DNA of 64,000 bases. It comes from SVQP01 sp045587385. Lineage in GTDB: Bacteria > Bacillota > Clostridia > Oscillospirales > CAG-272. Below, piece after piece: positions 1-7,582 of this stretch. The translations under genes and the position numbers were made by a program. The stretch spans positions 1 to 64,000 of the forward strand of contig JAZNCE010000003.1 of NCBI GenBank assembly GCA_045587385.1. Reading direction: 5' to 3'. Every line of letters begins with the position of its first letter. Positions within the stretch are counted from its first letter, which is position 1. Under the pieces are notes generated by a model that had not been told where the DNA came from, ran no database searches, and saw only the letters and a program-made list of their open reading frames with translations.

Positions 1-140
1 CGCACCCGAGGGCGAATGCATTTTTGATAGATTTTGGTGGGATTTTGCGAAGCAAGATACCAATCTTGCGAGTAAAAGCACGCCGAAAGATGCGAAAATG
101 AATCGCCCTCGGGCAATTCGGTTCGATTCCCGTACGGCTA
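1..140. repeat. Right part of a dispersed 280-bp inverted-repeat element (copy 1, truncated by window edge)
   Basis: This stretch is nearly identical to 59763-59902. The first 99 bases match almost without change, positions 100-110 differ, and the rest matches again. It ends in TTCGATTCCCGTACGGCTA, which resembles the T-arm and 3' end of a tRNA. In the complete copy this end is the right terminal inverted repeat. No protein is encoded. The element is probably a non-autonomous mobile repeat (inference). Confidence 0.75.
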
Positions 141-223
141 AGCTCAAATATATAAGCTCATTGTATCATAAAGCGTTGTTTTTTTCAATGGGTTCAAAAA
201 AGATATTGACAATATTTGTAATA

Positions 224-257
224 AAAAGTCGCGCTTTGATCAAAAAGCGCGACTTTT
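224..257 (-). terminator. Rho-independent terminator after serA
   Basis: A 14-bp perfect stem (224-237 with 244-257, core GTCGCGC/GCGCGAC) is flanked by A and T runs. It starts six bases after the serA stop on the minus strand. The symmetric A/T flanks could stop transcription from either side. Confidence 0.85.
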
Positions 258-262
258 GAAAA

Positions 263-1411
263 TCAGATGCATCGAACACGCAGCACACCGTCCAAAGCGT
301 CCATTTCGCACGCGCACATTTCGCCCGAAATGTCGAAAATGGTGTAGGCGTAATCACCCTTGGACTTGCTTGCCATGTTTTCAATGTTATGTCCCTTTGC
401 CGAGATCGCCGCGGAAAGCGTTGCGATGACGTTGGGAATGTTTTTATGCAGCACGCAAACGCGGCTCTCGCCCGAGCGCGGCATGGAAAGTGCGGGGAAG
501 TTGACGCTGTTGACAATATTGCCGTTTTCCAGGTAATCGGCAAGCTGCTCTGCTGCCATGATGGCGCAATTGTCTTCGCTTTCCTCGGTGGAAGCACCCA
601 GGTGAGGAATGGTCACAGCTCCCTTGATACCGATAAAATCAGCGGTGGGGAAGTCGGTGACGTATGCGGAAAGCTTACCGTTCTCCAGCGCAGCGATGAC
701 GTCGGCAGCAACCACCAGATCGGCACGCGCCAGGTTGATGATCTTAGCACCGTCCTTCATGGTAGCAAGAGATGCCGCATTGACCATACCCTTGGTGTCC
801 TTGGTAGCGGGCACATGCAGAGTCAGATAGTCCGCCTTGGCAAACAGCTCGTCAAAGGTAGAAGCCTTGACGATGCGGGGATCGAGGTGCCATGCCGCGT
901 CAACCGAAAGGAAGGGGTCACAGCCGATGACGTTCATGCCCAGCGCGAGCGCGGTGTTTGCAACCATACCGCCGATTGCACCAAGACCCACAACGCCTAA
1001 GGTTTTGCCGCGCAGCTCGGTGCCTGCGAATGCGGACTTACCCTTTTCCACAGCCTTTGCCACGTCCGTTGCGGGGTCGAGCGACTGTGCCCAGTTAATG
1101 CCGCCCACAATATCACGTGCCGCCAGCATCAGCGCACAAATGGTCAGTTCCTTAACGCCGTTTGCATTCGCACCGGGCGTATTGAACACCACAATGCCCG
1201 CCTCGGCACACTTGTCAAGCGGAATGTTATTGACGCCAGCACCTGCACGCGCGATGGCAAGCAGGGAAGCGGGGAGCGCCATGTCGTGCATGACGGCGGA
1301 GCGCACCATCATGCCGTCGGGGGCGTCCATGGTATCGGCTACGTGATAATCGGCAGGCAGCTTGGCAAGCCCCACCTTGGCAATTTTATTGAGCAGTTGA
1401 ATGTTTTTCAT
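263..1411 (-). CDS. serA: D-3-phosphoglycerate dehydrogenase
   Basis: This 382-residue cytoplasmic enzyme oxidises 3-phosphoglycerate to 3-phosphohydroxypyruvate, the first step of serine synthesis. The nucleotide-binding loop reads GVVGLGAIGG, and the catalytic histidine lies in PHLGAST. The last ~70 residues look like an ACT regulatory domain (SGESRVCVLHKNIPN...), so serine feedback is plausible. The length fits the short ACT-containing SerA class. The catalytic arginine region reads NLARADLV where the family usually has NxARGxxVD; the arginine is kept. The gene starts 14 bp after serC, in the same operon and probably co-transcribed from the serC promoter. Confidence 0.93.
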   Translation of the reverse strand: MKNIQLLNKIAKVGLAKLPADYHVADTMDAPDGMMVRSAVMHDMALPASLLAIARAGAGVNNIPLDKCAEAGIVVFNTPGANANGVKELTICALMLAARDIVGGINWAQSLDPATDVAKAVEKGKSAFAGTELRGKTLGVVGLGAIGGMVANTALALGMNVIGCDPFLSVDAAWHLDPRIVKASTFDELFAKADYLTLHVPATKDTKGMVNAASLATMKDGAKIINLARADLVVAADVIAALENGKLSAYVTDFPTADFIGIKGAVTIPHLGASTEESEDNCAIMAAEQLADYLENGNIVNSVNFPALSMPRSGESRVCVLHKNIPNVIATLSAAISAKGHNIENMASKSKGDYAYTIFDISGEMCACEMDALDGVLRVRCI

Positions 1412-1425
1412 GGGGGTTCTCCTGT

Positions 1426-2517
1426 TTAGTTCTTGGGATTTTCAGCTTCAAACTTCTTCATGAAAGCGATCAGATCGATAATACCCTCGGTGGGCATTGC
1501 GTTGTAGATGGAAGCACGCATGCCGCCAACAGAGCGGTGACCCTTGAGGTTCTTAAAGCCTGCCTTGGCAGCCTCGGATGCAAACTTCTTGTCCAGTGCC
1601 TCGTCGCCCGTCTTGAAGGTGACGTTCATGATGGAGCGGTAAGCGGGCCGGGCGTGGGTGATATAGTAATCGGTGGAATCAAGATAGTCGTAGAGCATAT
1701 TCGCCTTGTTGTAGTTGATCTTGGCAATCGCATCAAGACCGCCCTGCTCCAGGAGATACTCATAAACGAGGCCAGCCATATAAATGGCATAGCAGGGGGG
1801 AGTGTTGTACATGGAGTCGTTTTCAGCCATGACCTTCCATTCCAGCATAGTGGGAATGCCGGGCAGTGCGCGGTCAAGCAGATCATCACGGACAATCACA
1901 ACGGTCAGTCCTGCGGGAGCCATATTCTTCTGCGCGCCTGCGTAAATGACACCGAATTTGGAAACGTCCACGGGCTCGGACAAAATGCAGGAGGACATGT
2001 CGGCAACGAGCGGAATGTCACCGGTGTCGGGCACCTCGGGGAACTTGGTGCCGAAGATGGTGTTATTGTAGCATACGTGTACGTAAGCTGCATCGGGACG
2101 GATATCGTCCTTGGTGAACGCGGGAATGTAAGAGAAGGTATCAGCCTTGGAGGACGCGATGCACTTGGCGTCAAAGCCCATGCGCAGAGCTTCCTTGTAA
2201 GCCTTTTCGGAGAACTGACCCGAAACCACGTAATCAGCCTTTTTGGTGGTGCCCATGAGATTGAGCGGAACGGATGCAAACTGCGTGGATGCACCGCCCT
2301 GCAAAAACAGAACCTTATAATTATCGGGGATCTGCATCAGCGTGCGCAGATCAGCCTCAGCCTTTGCAATGATCGCCATATAATCTGCAGAACGGTGGCT
2401 CATTTCCATGACGGACATGCCGCTTTCGCCATAAGAGAGCAGCTCTGCCTGTGCCTTTTGCAATACGGGCAGGGGAAGCATGGAAGGACCTGCGGAAAAA
2501 TTATAAACTCTGTTCAT
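1426..2517 (-). CDS. serC: Phosphoserine aminotransferase
   Basis: This 363-residue PLP enzyme converts 3-phosphohydroxypyruvate and glutamate to phosphoserine, the second step of serine synthesis. The start NFSAGPSMLP, the block FLQGGAST and the PLP lysine in YAGAQKNMAPAG are all typical. The length is normal for the family. A GGAGG site sits 7-9 bp before the ATG. It is the first gene of a serC-serA operon. No serB is visible in the window. Confidence 0.96.
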   Translation of the reverse strand: MNRVYNFSAGPSMLPLPVLQKAQAELLSYGESGMSVMEMSHRSADYMAIIAKAEADLRTLMQIPDNYKVLFLQGGASTQFASVPLNLMGTTKKADYVVSGQFSEKAYKEALRMGFDAKCIASSKADTFSYIPAFTKDDIRPDAAYVHVCYNNTIFGTKFPEVPDTGDIPLVADMSSCILSEPVDVSKFGVIYAGAQKNMAPAGLTVVIVRDDLLDRALPGIPTMLEWKVMAENDSMYNTPPCYAIYMAGLVYEYLLEQGGLDAIAKINYNKANMLYDYLDSTDYYITHARPAYRSIMNVTFKTGDEALDKKFASEAAKAGFKNLKGHRSVGGMRASIYNAMPTEGIIDLIAFMKKFEAENPKN

Positions 2518-2552
2518 AGTGGTATACCTCCGGGTAATAACAAGATACTGTC

Positions 2553-2581
2553 ATTGTAGCACCTTGTGAAACTTTTGTCAA
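2553..2581 (-). promoter_or_regulatory. Sigma-A promoter for serC-serA
   Basis: On the minus strand TTGACA (2576-2581) is followed by a 17-bp spacer and TACAAT (2553-2558). The start codon lies about 35 bp downstream. No attenuator or riboswitch fits in the short leader. Confidence 0.85.
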
Positions 2582-2633
2582 TAGGAAATGGCAAAAAAAT
2601 CAAGATTGTATACAAGAAAATTGCAAAAAAACA

Positions 2634-2663
2634 AAAAACTCCCCGATATAACGGGGAGTTTTT
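2634..2663 (-). terminator. Terminator after the ThyX-like gene
   Basis: The 12-bp stem AAAAACTCCCCG/CGGGGAGTTTTT encloses a 6-base loop. It lies about 35 bp after the stop of the gene at 2697-3326 and before the serC promoter. Confidence 0.85.
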
Positions 2664-2696
2664 AAAAAAATATGCAAGAAACGCGTTTGTGTTCCG

Positions 2697-3326
2697 TCAT
2701 TTTTCTTCTTTGATACAGATCAGCTCCTGCGCGTAAGGCAGAGAGGTGATCCAATCGCACAGCACGTGCCACTCGGCAAGCTTGTGATGGCGGCGTGCAT
2801 AGTACATATTGATCAGATTTTCATAATTGAGCGTGACCGTGCGCATCTGATTGTAAGAGGTGGGCAGGGTCTGGATCATGTTGTGCCACGCTTGCTTGTT
2901 GTCCTTATCGGCAATAAACTTTTGACGCTCGGACTCTAAGTACGCAATGACCCGGTCGAGAAGCGCAAGTCCGCCCTCGTCCATGCGGTCGCAGGAAAAG
3001 TCGTCACGGGAAAATTCCTTGGCGTGGATCTTGTGCATGGTGGAGGTGGAGTTGGCGGTGGTGCCTACCTTGTAGGTGTCAAATTCCTTCCACCAGTAAA
3101 GGGGAGCGGTGATATCCACGGTCACGAAGATCTGACGTAAAAACTTACGGTGGTCGCTGCCTGCGTGCGCAAGGCGCTTGGCAAGGTCAAGGTCGTTGGG
3201 GCCAAGCACGTAGTTGCCGTTTTCATCGTAGTGGCTATCCATCTTATGCCAGGAGTTCATGGGGTTGCGCGCGCCGCGGATCGCGCCCTCAAAGTTCATT
3301 ACCGCACTTCTTTCTGTCTTCAGCAT
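2697..3326 (-). CDS. Conserved protein, possibly ThyX-like
   Basis: This is a 209-residue soluble protein. The block HRKFLRQIFVTVDI followed by PLYWWKEFDTYKVG, plus QMRTVTLNYENLINMYYARR near the C-terminus, recalls divergent ThyX-like (flavin-dependent thymidylate synthase) proteins found in phages and Firmicutes. The canonical RHRxxSxNExSxRY motif is absent, so dUMP methylation should not be assumed. AAAGGAAA lies 9 bp before the chosen ATG; an internal Met at residue 10 (MNFEGA) is an alternative start. It stands alone with its own promoter and terminator. The family assignment is from memory of motif patterns and is tentative. Confidence 0.5.
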   Translation of the reverse strand: MLKTERSAVMNFEGAIRGARNPMNSWHKMDSHYDENGNYVLGPNDLDLAKRLAHAGSDHRKFLRQIFVTVDITAPLYWWKEFDTYKVGTTANSTSTMHKIHAKEFSRDDFSCDRMDEGGLALLDRVIAYLESERQKFIADKDNKQAWHNMIQTLPTSYNQMRTVTLNYENLINMYYARRHHKLAEWHVLCDWITSLPYAQELICIKEEK

Positions 3327-3361
3327 ATATGCAAATTTCCTTTCAAGTCTTCTTTTGTTTT

Positions 3362-3390
3362 ATTATAGCACGTAAGGTGCTGCAAGTCAA
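3362..3390 (-). promoter_or_regulatory. Promoter for the ThyX-like gene
   Basis: On the minus strand TTGACT (3385-3390), a 17-bp spacer and TATAAT (3362-3367) precede the start by about 36 bp. Confidence 0.8.
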
Positions 3391-3395
3391 TAGCA

Positions 3396-4718
3396 TCAGC
3401 GTCTGCGCGTATATTTTCCGCGCCTGGGGCGCATGGAAATACCGGAATATACGTAAAGGAAGTAAGCACCGATCAACAAAACGGCGCACACCGCAGTTGC
3501 CGCAAAGGCGCGGCTGGTCACGTAATCCGATAAGAGGGAAATGCCGTGCAGGAGGGGATTGCGCGCGTGATCCTCCATGATGATAGCTTCCACGCTGCCC
3601 AGCGGCACGTCCCCATAGTAGACCGTGATCACGCCTACCGCTTGTCCCGCTTTGACGGGAGCTTGCAGAGAGGTCTGACTCAAATGACAGCGCACGGTCA
3701 GGTCATCGTCCGAGGCGTCTCGCGGCAGATAGACGGTCAGCGCCTCTTTGGCACAAACGTCGATCTCAAGTCCAAAAAGTCCGGTATTCTCTACGGGCAC
3801 TTGAATAGTTGCCTGTCCCGCCTCCAGCACCTGCCTTGTGGCAAAGGAATTGCACGCCCATTTGACAAGATCATTGGTGATTTTATAAGAATAAATGTAG
3901 TTTTCATCCTCGTCCGCCCCCATGACCACGCAAAGGTAGCGGTCACCCTCGCGCTCGGCAAGCGTAACGGTGCACCAGCCGCCCTCGTCTGTGCTGCCCG
4001 CGTTCATGCCTTGGCAGGACTTGTTGAAATAGCCGATGCCGTAGTAGGTGGATACCAGGCTGTTACGGTTGTGCAGCGTGCGTTCGGGGGAGAGGTTTGT
4101 GGGGGGCATGATATACTTGACTGCCGAGCAGACCTGCATATAAAGCGCGTTTTCGCTTGCGGCAAGCGCGATCTTGGCGGTATCGGCTGCGGTTGTGACC
4201 ATGGCTGCATCGTGTAAGCCCGTGGGATTGGTATACGCGGTCTGTGCAGCACCAAGAGAAGCTGCCAGCGCGTTCATCTCTGCCACAAAAGCCTCGGTGC
4301 TGCCGCACAGCACGTGCGCCAAGACCTCCACGGCATCGTTATATCCGCTGCAAAATCCTGCGTACAGCATGTCCTTGATGGTCACGGATTCGTTAGCCTT
4401 GAGGCTCATGACTCTGCCATCGGCACCCGCAAGCATTGTCTCGGTGATATAAATGCGCTCGTCCAGCCGTCCCTCTGCCAATCTGCATGCAAGCAAGCCC
4501 GACATGATCTTGACCGTGGATGCGGGGAAGCACACCGTGTCCACGTTTTTGGCAACCATTTCGGTGCCGCTTTCCGGATGGTACAAGTAAACCGACGCGG
4601 CACGCGAGATGTCGGGCGGGGGTACGAGTGCAATGACGTCCGACACCGCAGCATGCGCGGGGAGCACGGCGCACAATACCAAAAGAGCACAGTAAAAGAG
4701 GAGTATGGCTTTTTTCAT
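3396..4718 (-). CDS. D-alanyl-D-alanine carboxypeptidase-like protein (PBP5/DacF family) with degenerate active-site motifs
   Basis: This 440-residue exported protein has an N-terminal signal peptide (MKKAILLFYCALLVLCA, cut near AHA). It has a serine-peptidase S11 domain and, near the C-terminus, a hydrophobic anchor followed by an Arg-rich tail (MRPRRGKYTRRR). The nucleophile motif is intact (S67-T-V-K70). The second motif, normally SxN (often SGND), reads SGYND, so the Asn is preceded by G-Y. The third motif, normally KTG, reads NAG (239-241, in GMNAGSTDEGG). It may therefore bind rather than trim peptidoglycan (inference). An open frame continues upstream, but GAGAGGAG before the ATG at 4718 fixes the start. 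It is the last gene of the ireB-like/ribF operon. Confidence 0.85.
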   Translation of the reverse strand: MKKAILLFYCALLVLCAVLPAHAAVSDVIALVPPPDISRAASVYLYHPESGTEMVAKNVDTVCFPASTVKIMSGLLACRLAEGRLDERIYITETMLAGADGRVMSLKANESVTIKDMLYAGFCSGYNDAVEVLAHVLCGSTEAFVAEMNALAASLGAAQTAYTNPTGLHDAAMVTTAADTAKIALAASENALYMQVCSAVKYIMPPTNLSPERTLHNRNSLVSTYYGIGYFNKSCQGMNAGSTDEGGWCTVTLAEREGDRYLCVVMGADEDENYIYSYKITNDLVKWACNSFATRQVLEAGQATIQVPVENTGLFGLEIDVCAKEALTVYLPRDASDDDLTVRCHLSQTSLQAPVKAGQAVGVITVYYGDVPLGSVEAIIMEDHARNPLLHGISLLSDYVTSRAFAATAVCAVLLIGAYFLYVYSGISMRPRRGKYTRRR

Positions 4719-4746
4719 ATCAGTCAACTCCTCTCTTGTGATCAAA

Positions 4747-5676
4747 TTACGTAAGGCTTTCAAAAAAGTCGCGTGCGCGCTGTGCGTCGCTTGCAATGGC
4801 AGCGCGAAGCGCGTCTGCGCTTTCAAATTTGCGCTCGGGGCGCAGGTAGGTGCAAAAGGCGGTGCAGAGCACCTTGCCGTAAAGGTCGCCCGTATAGTCG
4901 AATAAATGGGTCTCACAGTTGACGCGCGCCTGCTTGCCGTCCACCGTGGGTCGCATGCCTACGTTGGCAACACCGTTGTAGGTTTTGCCGTCCACCGTAC
5001 AGCGCACGGCGTACACACCGTACACAGGTACGACGCTGCGTGCGGGGAAATACTGGTTGGCGGTGGGGAATCCCCAATGTGAGCCGAGGTGTTTGCCGTG
5101 ATAGACCTTGGCGCAAAGCGTCCAGGGTCTGCCCAGCATCAGCGCGGCACGCTCTGCGTTGCCGATCCCCAGCGCGGCACGAATGGCGCTGGAAGAAATA
5201 CGCTGCCCGTCGGGCAAAGATTGCGGCGGCACGACCACGGTGCGGTCCTTGCCGAAGTGCGCAATCAGCGTCTGTGCGTTTCCTGCGGCTTTTTTGCCAA
5301 AGCGGAAATCATCACCGCATACCACGCCCACGCAGCCTTGATCCTCCAGATAGGCAAGAAACTGCTCAGCGCTCATCTCGCGCATGGTGGGGAAGGGAGC
5401 AACGATGGCAAGCTGTGCGCCCGCATCAAAGAGCAATGAGATGCGGCGGTGTGTGCTTGCCAGATGCGGCGGTGCGTTTTCAAACAGGTAGTCACCCGAG
5501 GGGCGCGTAAAGCAAAAAGCACCCGGCACCGCTCCCAGCTTGCCCGCTAACTCGACAGCGGCATGCACCAGCATGGCGTGTGCCTTGTGTACACCGTCAA
5601 AGTTGCCAAGACACAGCACGCAGGGCACGGCGTCCGTTACGTGGCGAAACCGGTTGTCTATGCGAACGTCGCGCAT
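4747..5676 (-). CDS. ribF: Bifunctional riboflavin kinase / FAD synthetase
   Basis: This 309-residue enzyme makes FMN from riboflavin and then FAD. The nucleotidyltransferase half has LGNFDGVHKAH and ISSSAIR. The flavokinase half has GRPW, GFPTAN and VANVGMRPT. The length is normal. The ATG at 5676 is preferred: it directly follows the stop of the upstream small gene (TAATATG), which suggests translational coupling. A TTG 24 bp upstream (overlapping that gene) is the alternative. The DD-carboxypeptidase-like gene follows 28 bp later. Confidence 0.94.
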   Translation of the reverse strand: MRDVRIDNRFRHVTDAVPCVLCLGNFDGVHKAHAMLVHAAVELAGKLGAVPGAFCFTRPSGDYLFENAPPHLASTHRRISLLFDAGAQLAIVAPFPTMREMSAEQFLAYLEDQGCVGVVCGDDFRFGKKAAGNAQTLIAHFGKDRTVVVPPQSLPDGQRISSSAIRAALGIGNAERAALMLGRPWTLCAKVYHGKHLGSHWGFPTANQYFPARSVVPVYGVYAVRCTVDGKTYNGVANVGMRPTVDGKQARVNCETHLFDYTGDLYGKVLCTAFCTYLRPERKFESADALRAAIASDAQRARDFFESLT

Positions 5677-5677
5677 A

Positions 5678-5878
5678 TTATGCGTCCAAATATCTGTCAA
5701 GCAGCTCGGTAAGCAGATCCGCGCGGTCGACAGAGCAGATCATCGCGCGTGCACCGTCTACGTCGGAAATATAGGTGGGGTCACCCGAAAGCAGGTAATC
5801 GCGCAGTTGACGCCCTGCGTTGTAGCCGTTTGCCTGCAGAGTGCCGTATACCTTGGTCAAAATCTGTTTTGCGTTCAT
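5678..5878 (-). CDS. IreB/UPF0297 (YrzL)-like small regulatory protein
   Basis: The 66 residues match the core of the UPF0297/IreB family: an ILTKVYGTLQANGYN segment, then DYLLSGDPTYIS and a C-terminal LLTELLDRYLDA. In enterococci IreB is a substrate of a PASTA Ser/Thr kinase linked to cell-envelope stress. This copy lacks the ~20 N-terminal residues that carry the phosphorylated threonines in the typical protein. It is also next to ribF rather than in the usual alaS-yrzL-ruvX context. AAAGGAG precedes the ATG. It is the first gene of an operon ending in a cell-wall carboxypeptidase homologue, which fits an envelope role. Confidence 0.75.
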   Translation of the reverse strand: MNAKQILTKVYGTLQANGYNAGRQLRDYLLSGDPTYISDVDGARAMICSVDRADLLTELLDRYLDA

Positions 5879-5915
5879 ATCGGTTCTCCTTTTGAGAGTT
5901 TTTATACTTAAATCT

Positions 5916-5944
5916 ATTATAACGGATTTTCGCAAAAATTGCAA
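5916..5944 (-). promoter_or_regulatory. Promoter for the ireB-like/ribF operon
   Basis: On the minus strand TTGCAA (5939-5944), a 17-bp spacer and TATAAT (5916-5921) lie about 38 bp before the start. Confidence 0.75.
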
Positions 5945-6017
5945 GGGCTTTTGCATGTTTCATTGTGAAAAAAGCGAAACATTTGCGCTCTTGATCAAAA
6001 GTGCGTTAAAAAATGAA

Positions 6018-6046
6018 TTGACAATGCGCAAAAACTGTGATACAAT
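6018..6046 (+). promoter_or_regulatory. Promoter for the lipoprotein gene
   Basis: TTGACA (6018-6023), a 17-bp spacer and TACAAT (6041-6046), 43 bp before the ATG. Confidence 0.85.
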
Positions 6047-6088
6047 GAAAACAGACCCCTATGCAAAAACATTTGATAAGGAGAAATC

Positions 6089-6892
6089 ATGATGAAAAAG
6101 TTGACTTTACTTGCCGTACTTATGCTGGCGTTGATTATGACCGCTGCTGCCTGCAATACGGGCGATGATACTGGCGAGCCCCCTGTCACCACCGATGCTG
6201 CCACCGAGCAGCCTACCGATGCACCCACTACCGAAGAACCTACCACCGAGCAGCCCACCGAAGCTCCTACCGCAGCGCCCACGACCGAGGCTACTACAGA
6301 GGAGCCTACCCAAGCCCCCACCACCGAAGAGCCTACTACCGAGGCACCTGCTGTGCCCGTTGAACCTACTGCGTACTATTCTGCCGAAGCACTTGCTGCT
6401 CTGACGCCTGCCAATGCAACCGTTGCGCTGGTGGACGGCTACGCGCACTTCCTGACCGGTACTTCTGACACCATGACCAACCCCTCCATTACGCTGACTG
6501 CAGAGGGCGAGGGCTATTCCGATATCATCGTTATCAAGTACCGCACCAATTGCGGCACCTACGGCTCTAACTTCTGGGGCACGCTGCTGCTCAACGGCAC
6601 GGACGAGTTTAACGGCAACCGCAAGGACAGCGACAACTGGTTCTATTACGCGACCGACGGCTCCTGGAACGTGCTGATCATGGACATGAGAAAGAACAAG
6701 CAGGGCTCCTCCGGCATGCCCGATACCGACGTCACCGGCGGCGCTGCCATTACCTCCGTTGTGTACAATTTCTTTGATTACACCGGAAACGACGGCAAGC
6801 TTGCAACTGCAGACGGCGGAGAAGAGTACATCGATATTGCGTATATCGCATTCTTCAACACCAAGGCAGACGCTGCAGCATCCTGCGAATAA
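6089..6892 (+). CDS. Secreted lipoprotein with Thr/Glu/Pro-rich stalk and beta-sandwich-like domain
   Basis: This 267-residue protein begins with a lipoprotein signal (MMKKLTLLAVLMLALIMTAAAC, lipobox TAAAC). It is therefore probably anchored to the outer face of the membrane. Residues ~25-92 form a low-complexity stalk of repeated TTEEPTT/EQPTEAPT units. The remaining ~170 residues (IIVIKYRTNCG..., DGSWNVLIMDM, YIDIAYIAFFNT) resemble the N-terminal carbohydrate-binding-like domain of the large surface protein at 60503-63190. No catalytic motif is visible. It is a single-gene unit with its own promoter and terminator. The ligand is unknown; a glycan is a guess. Confidence 0.8.
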   Translation: MMKKLTLLAVLMLALIMTAAACNTGDDTGEPPVTTDAATEQPTDAPTTEEPTTEQPTEAPTAAPTTEATTEEPTQAPTTEEPTTEAPAVPVEPTAYYSAEALAALTPANATVALVDGYAHFLTGTSDTMTNPSITLTAEGEGYSDIIVIKYRTNCGTYGSNFWGTLLLNGTDEFNGNRKDSDNWFYYATDGSWNVLIMDMRKNKQGSSGMPDTDVTGGAAITSVVYNFFDYTGNDGKLATADGGEEYIDIAYIAFFNTKADAAASCE

Positions 6893-6912
6893 TTGCATAC
6901 TTTTGAATTTGA

Positions 6913-6950
6913 AAAACCACGGCGCAAGGGCGACTTCTCATAAGGAAGTT
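6913..6950. repeat. Degenerate copy of a terminator-like repeat
   Basis: AAAAACCACGGC... followed by CTTCTCATAAGGAAG resembles, on the opposite strand, the hairpin repeat at 7754-7800 (AAAACCACGGCTTGCCCAA... with CCTATAAGG). The stem is partly decayed here. This suggests a dispersed element carrying a terminator hairpin. Confidence 0.5.
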
Positions 6951-7023
6951 TGATTTTCTTGTAGGGACAGGCGTCCTCGACTGTCCGCAAAGGTATAAAT
7001 GCAACGCAGAAGACAAAGATTAA

Positions 7024-7058
7024 CCCCGACAGATTTTAATGTCTGTCGGGGGCGTTTT
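7024..7058 (+). terminator. Terminator after the lipoprotein gene
   Basis: The stem CCCCGACAGA/TCTGTCGGGG (7024-7033 with 7042-7051) is followed by GCGTTTTT. It is 130 bp past the stop. The intervening DNA (6893-7023) holds only repeat-like sequence. Confidence 0.75.
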
Positions 7059-7106
7059 TGTTCTGTTCTATAAATTGGAATTTATTCAATCAAATAAGGT
7101 GGATTG

Positions 7107-7442
7107 TTATTCAAAAACAAAGGGATTTCCGCGCGCAGGATTAAATTTTACTTTTCCATTAAGTATTATTTCTTCTTTTCCTTCGGGAATAATTATTGCA
7201 CTATGTACCTTAAAAAGACCTAAATTGTCATATGCAGACAATATTACTATCTCGTCATAGGTAATTTCAAATTTTAAATAAGATCTATTTTTTATGGAAC
7301 CAACAAAAACACATTGATCTATAGTTATGTCTTTCTCTTCTTCTATGATTTTATCAAACTGCATTTTGTCTATCGTATAGATTAATACTGTGCCAGTACA
7401 ACCAATCAAAGATTTTTTTCTGTTTACTGTAATTTTTCGCAT
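7107..7442 (-). CDS. Small AT-rich hypothetical protein
   Basis: This 111-residue protein starts MRKITVNRKKSLIGCTGTVLIYTIDK. It has no signal peptide or clear catalytic motif, and a predicted beta-rich pattern. Its base composition is much richer in A and T than its neighbours and its codons are AT-ending, which suggests recent acquisition. GGGGAT lies ~10 bp before the ATG, and no good promoter was found. The opening R-K-K-S-L-I-G-C pattern occurs in small Clostridia proteins with a PEGA-like or beta-sandwich fold, but I cannot assign a family. Confidence 0.55.
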   Translation of the reverse strand: MRKITVNRKKSLIGCTGTVLIYTIDKMQFDKIIEEEKDITIDQCVFVGSIKNRSYLKFEITYDEIVILSAYDNLGLFKVHSAIIIPEGKEEIILNGKVKFNPARGNPFVFE

Positions 7443-7582
7443 ACAACTATAATCCCCGTCAAATTCTTATTTATTGTTCTGCTATATCGCAAGTTTCGCC
7501 TTTGTATAACAAAGGCTTCGGACAAAGCCCATACCCATGCAACACTGAATATATTATATCATAGATTGGCAGAGGAAGCAAT

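Noticed and set aside
2518..2640. A T-box or serine riboswitch upstream of serC
   Set aside because: A consensus promoter lies only ~35 bp before the start codon, leaving no room for a leader structure.
5700..5702. TTG at 5700 as the ribF start
   Set aside because: The ATG at 5676 directly follows the upstream stop and keeps all family motifs; the TTG overlaps the preceding gene and has no better ribosome site.
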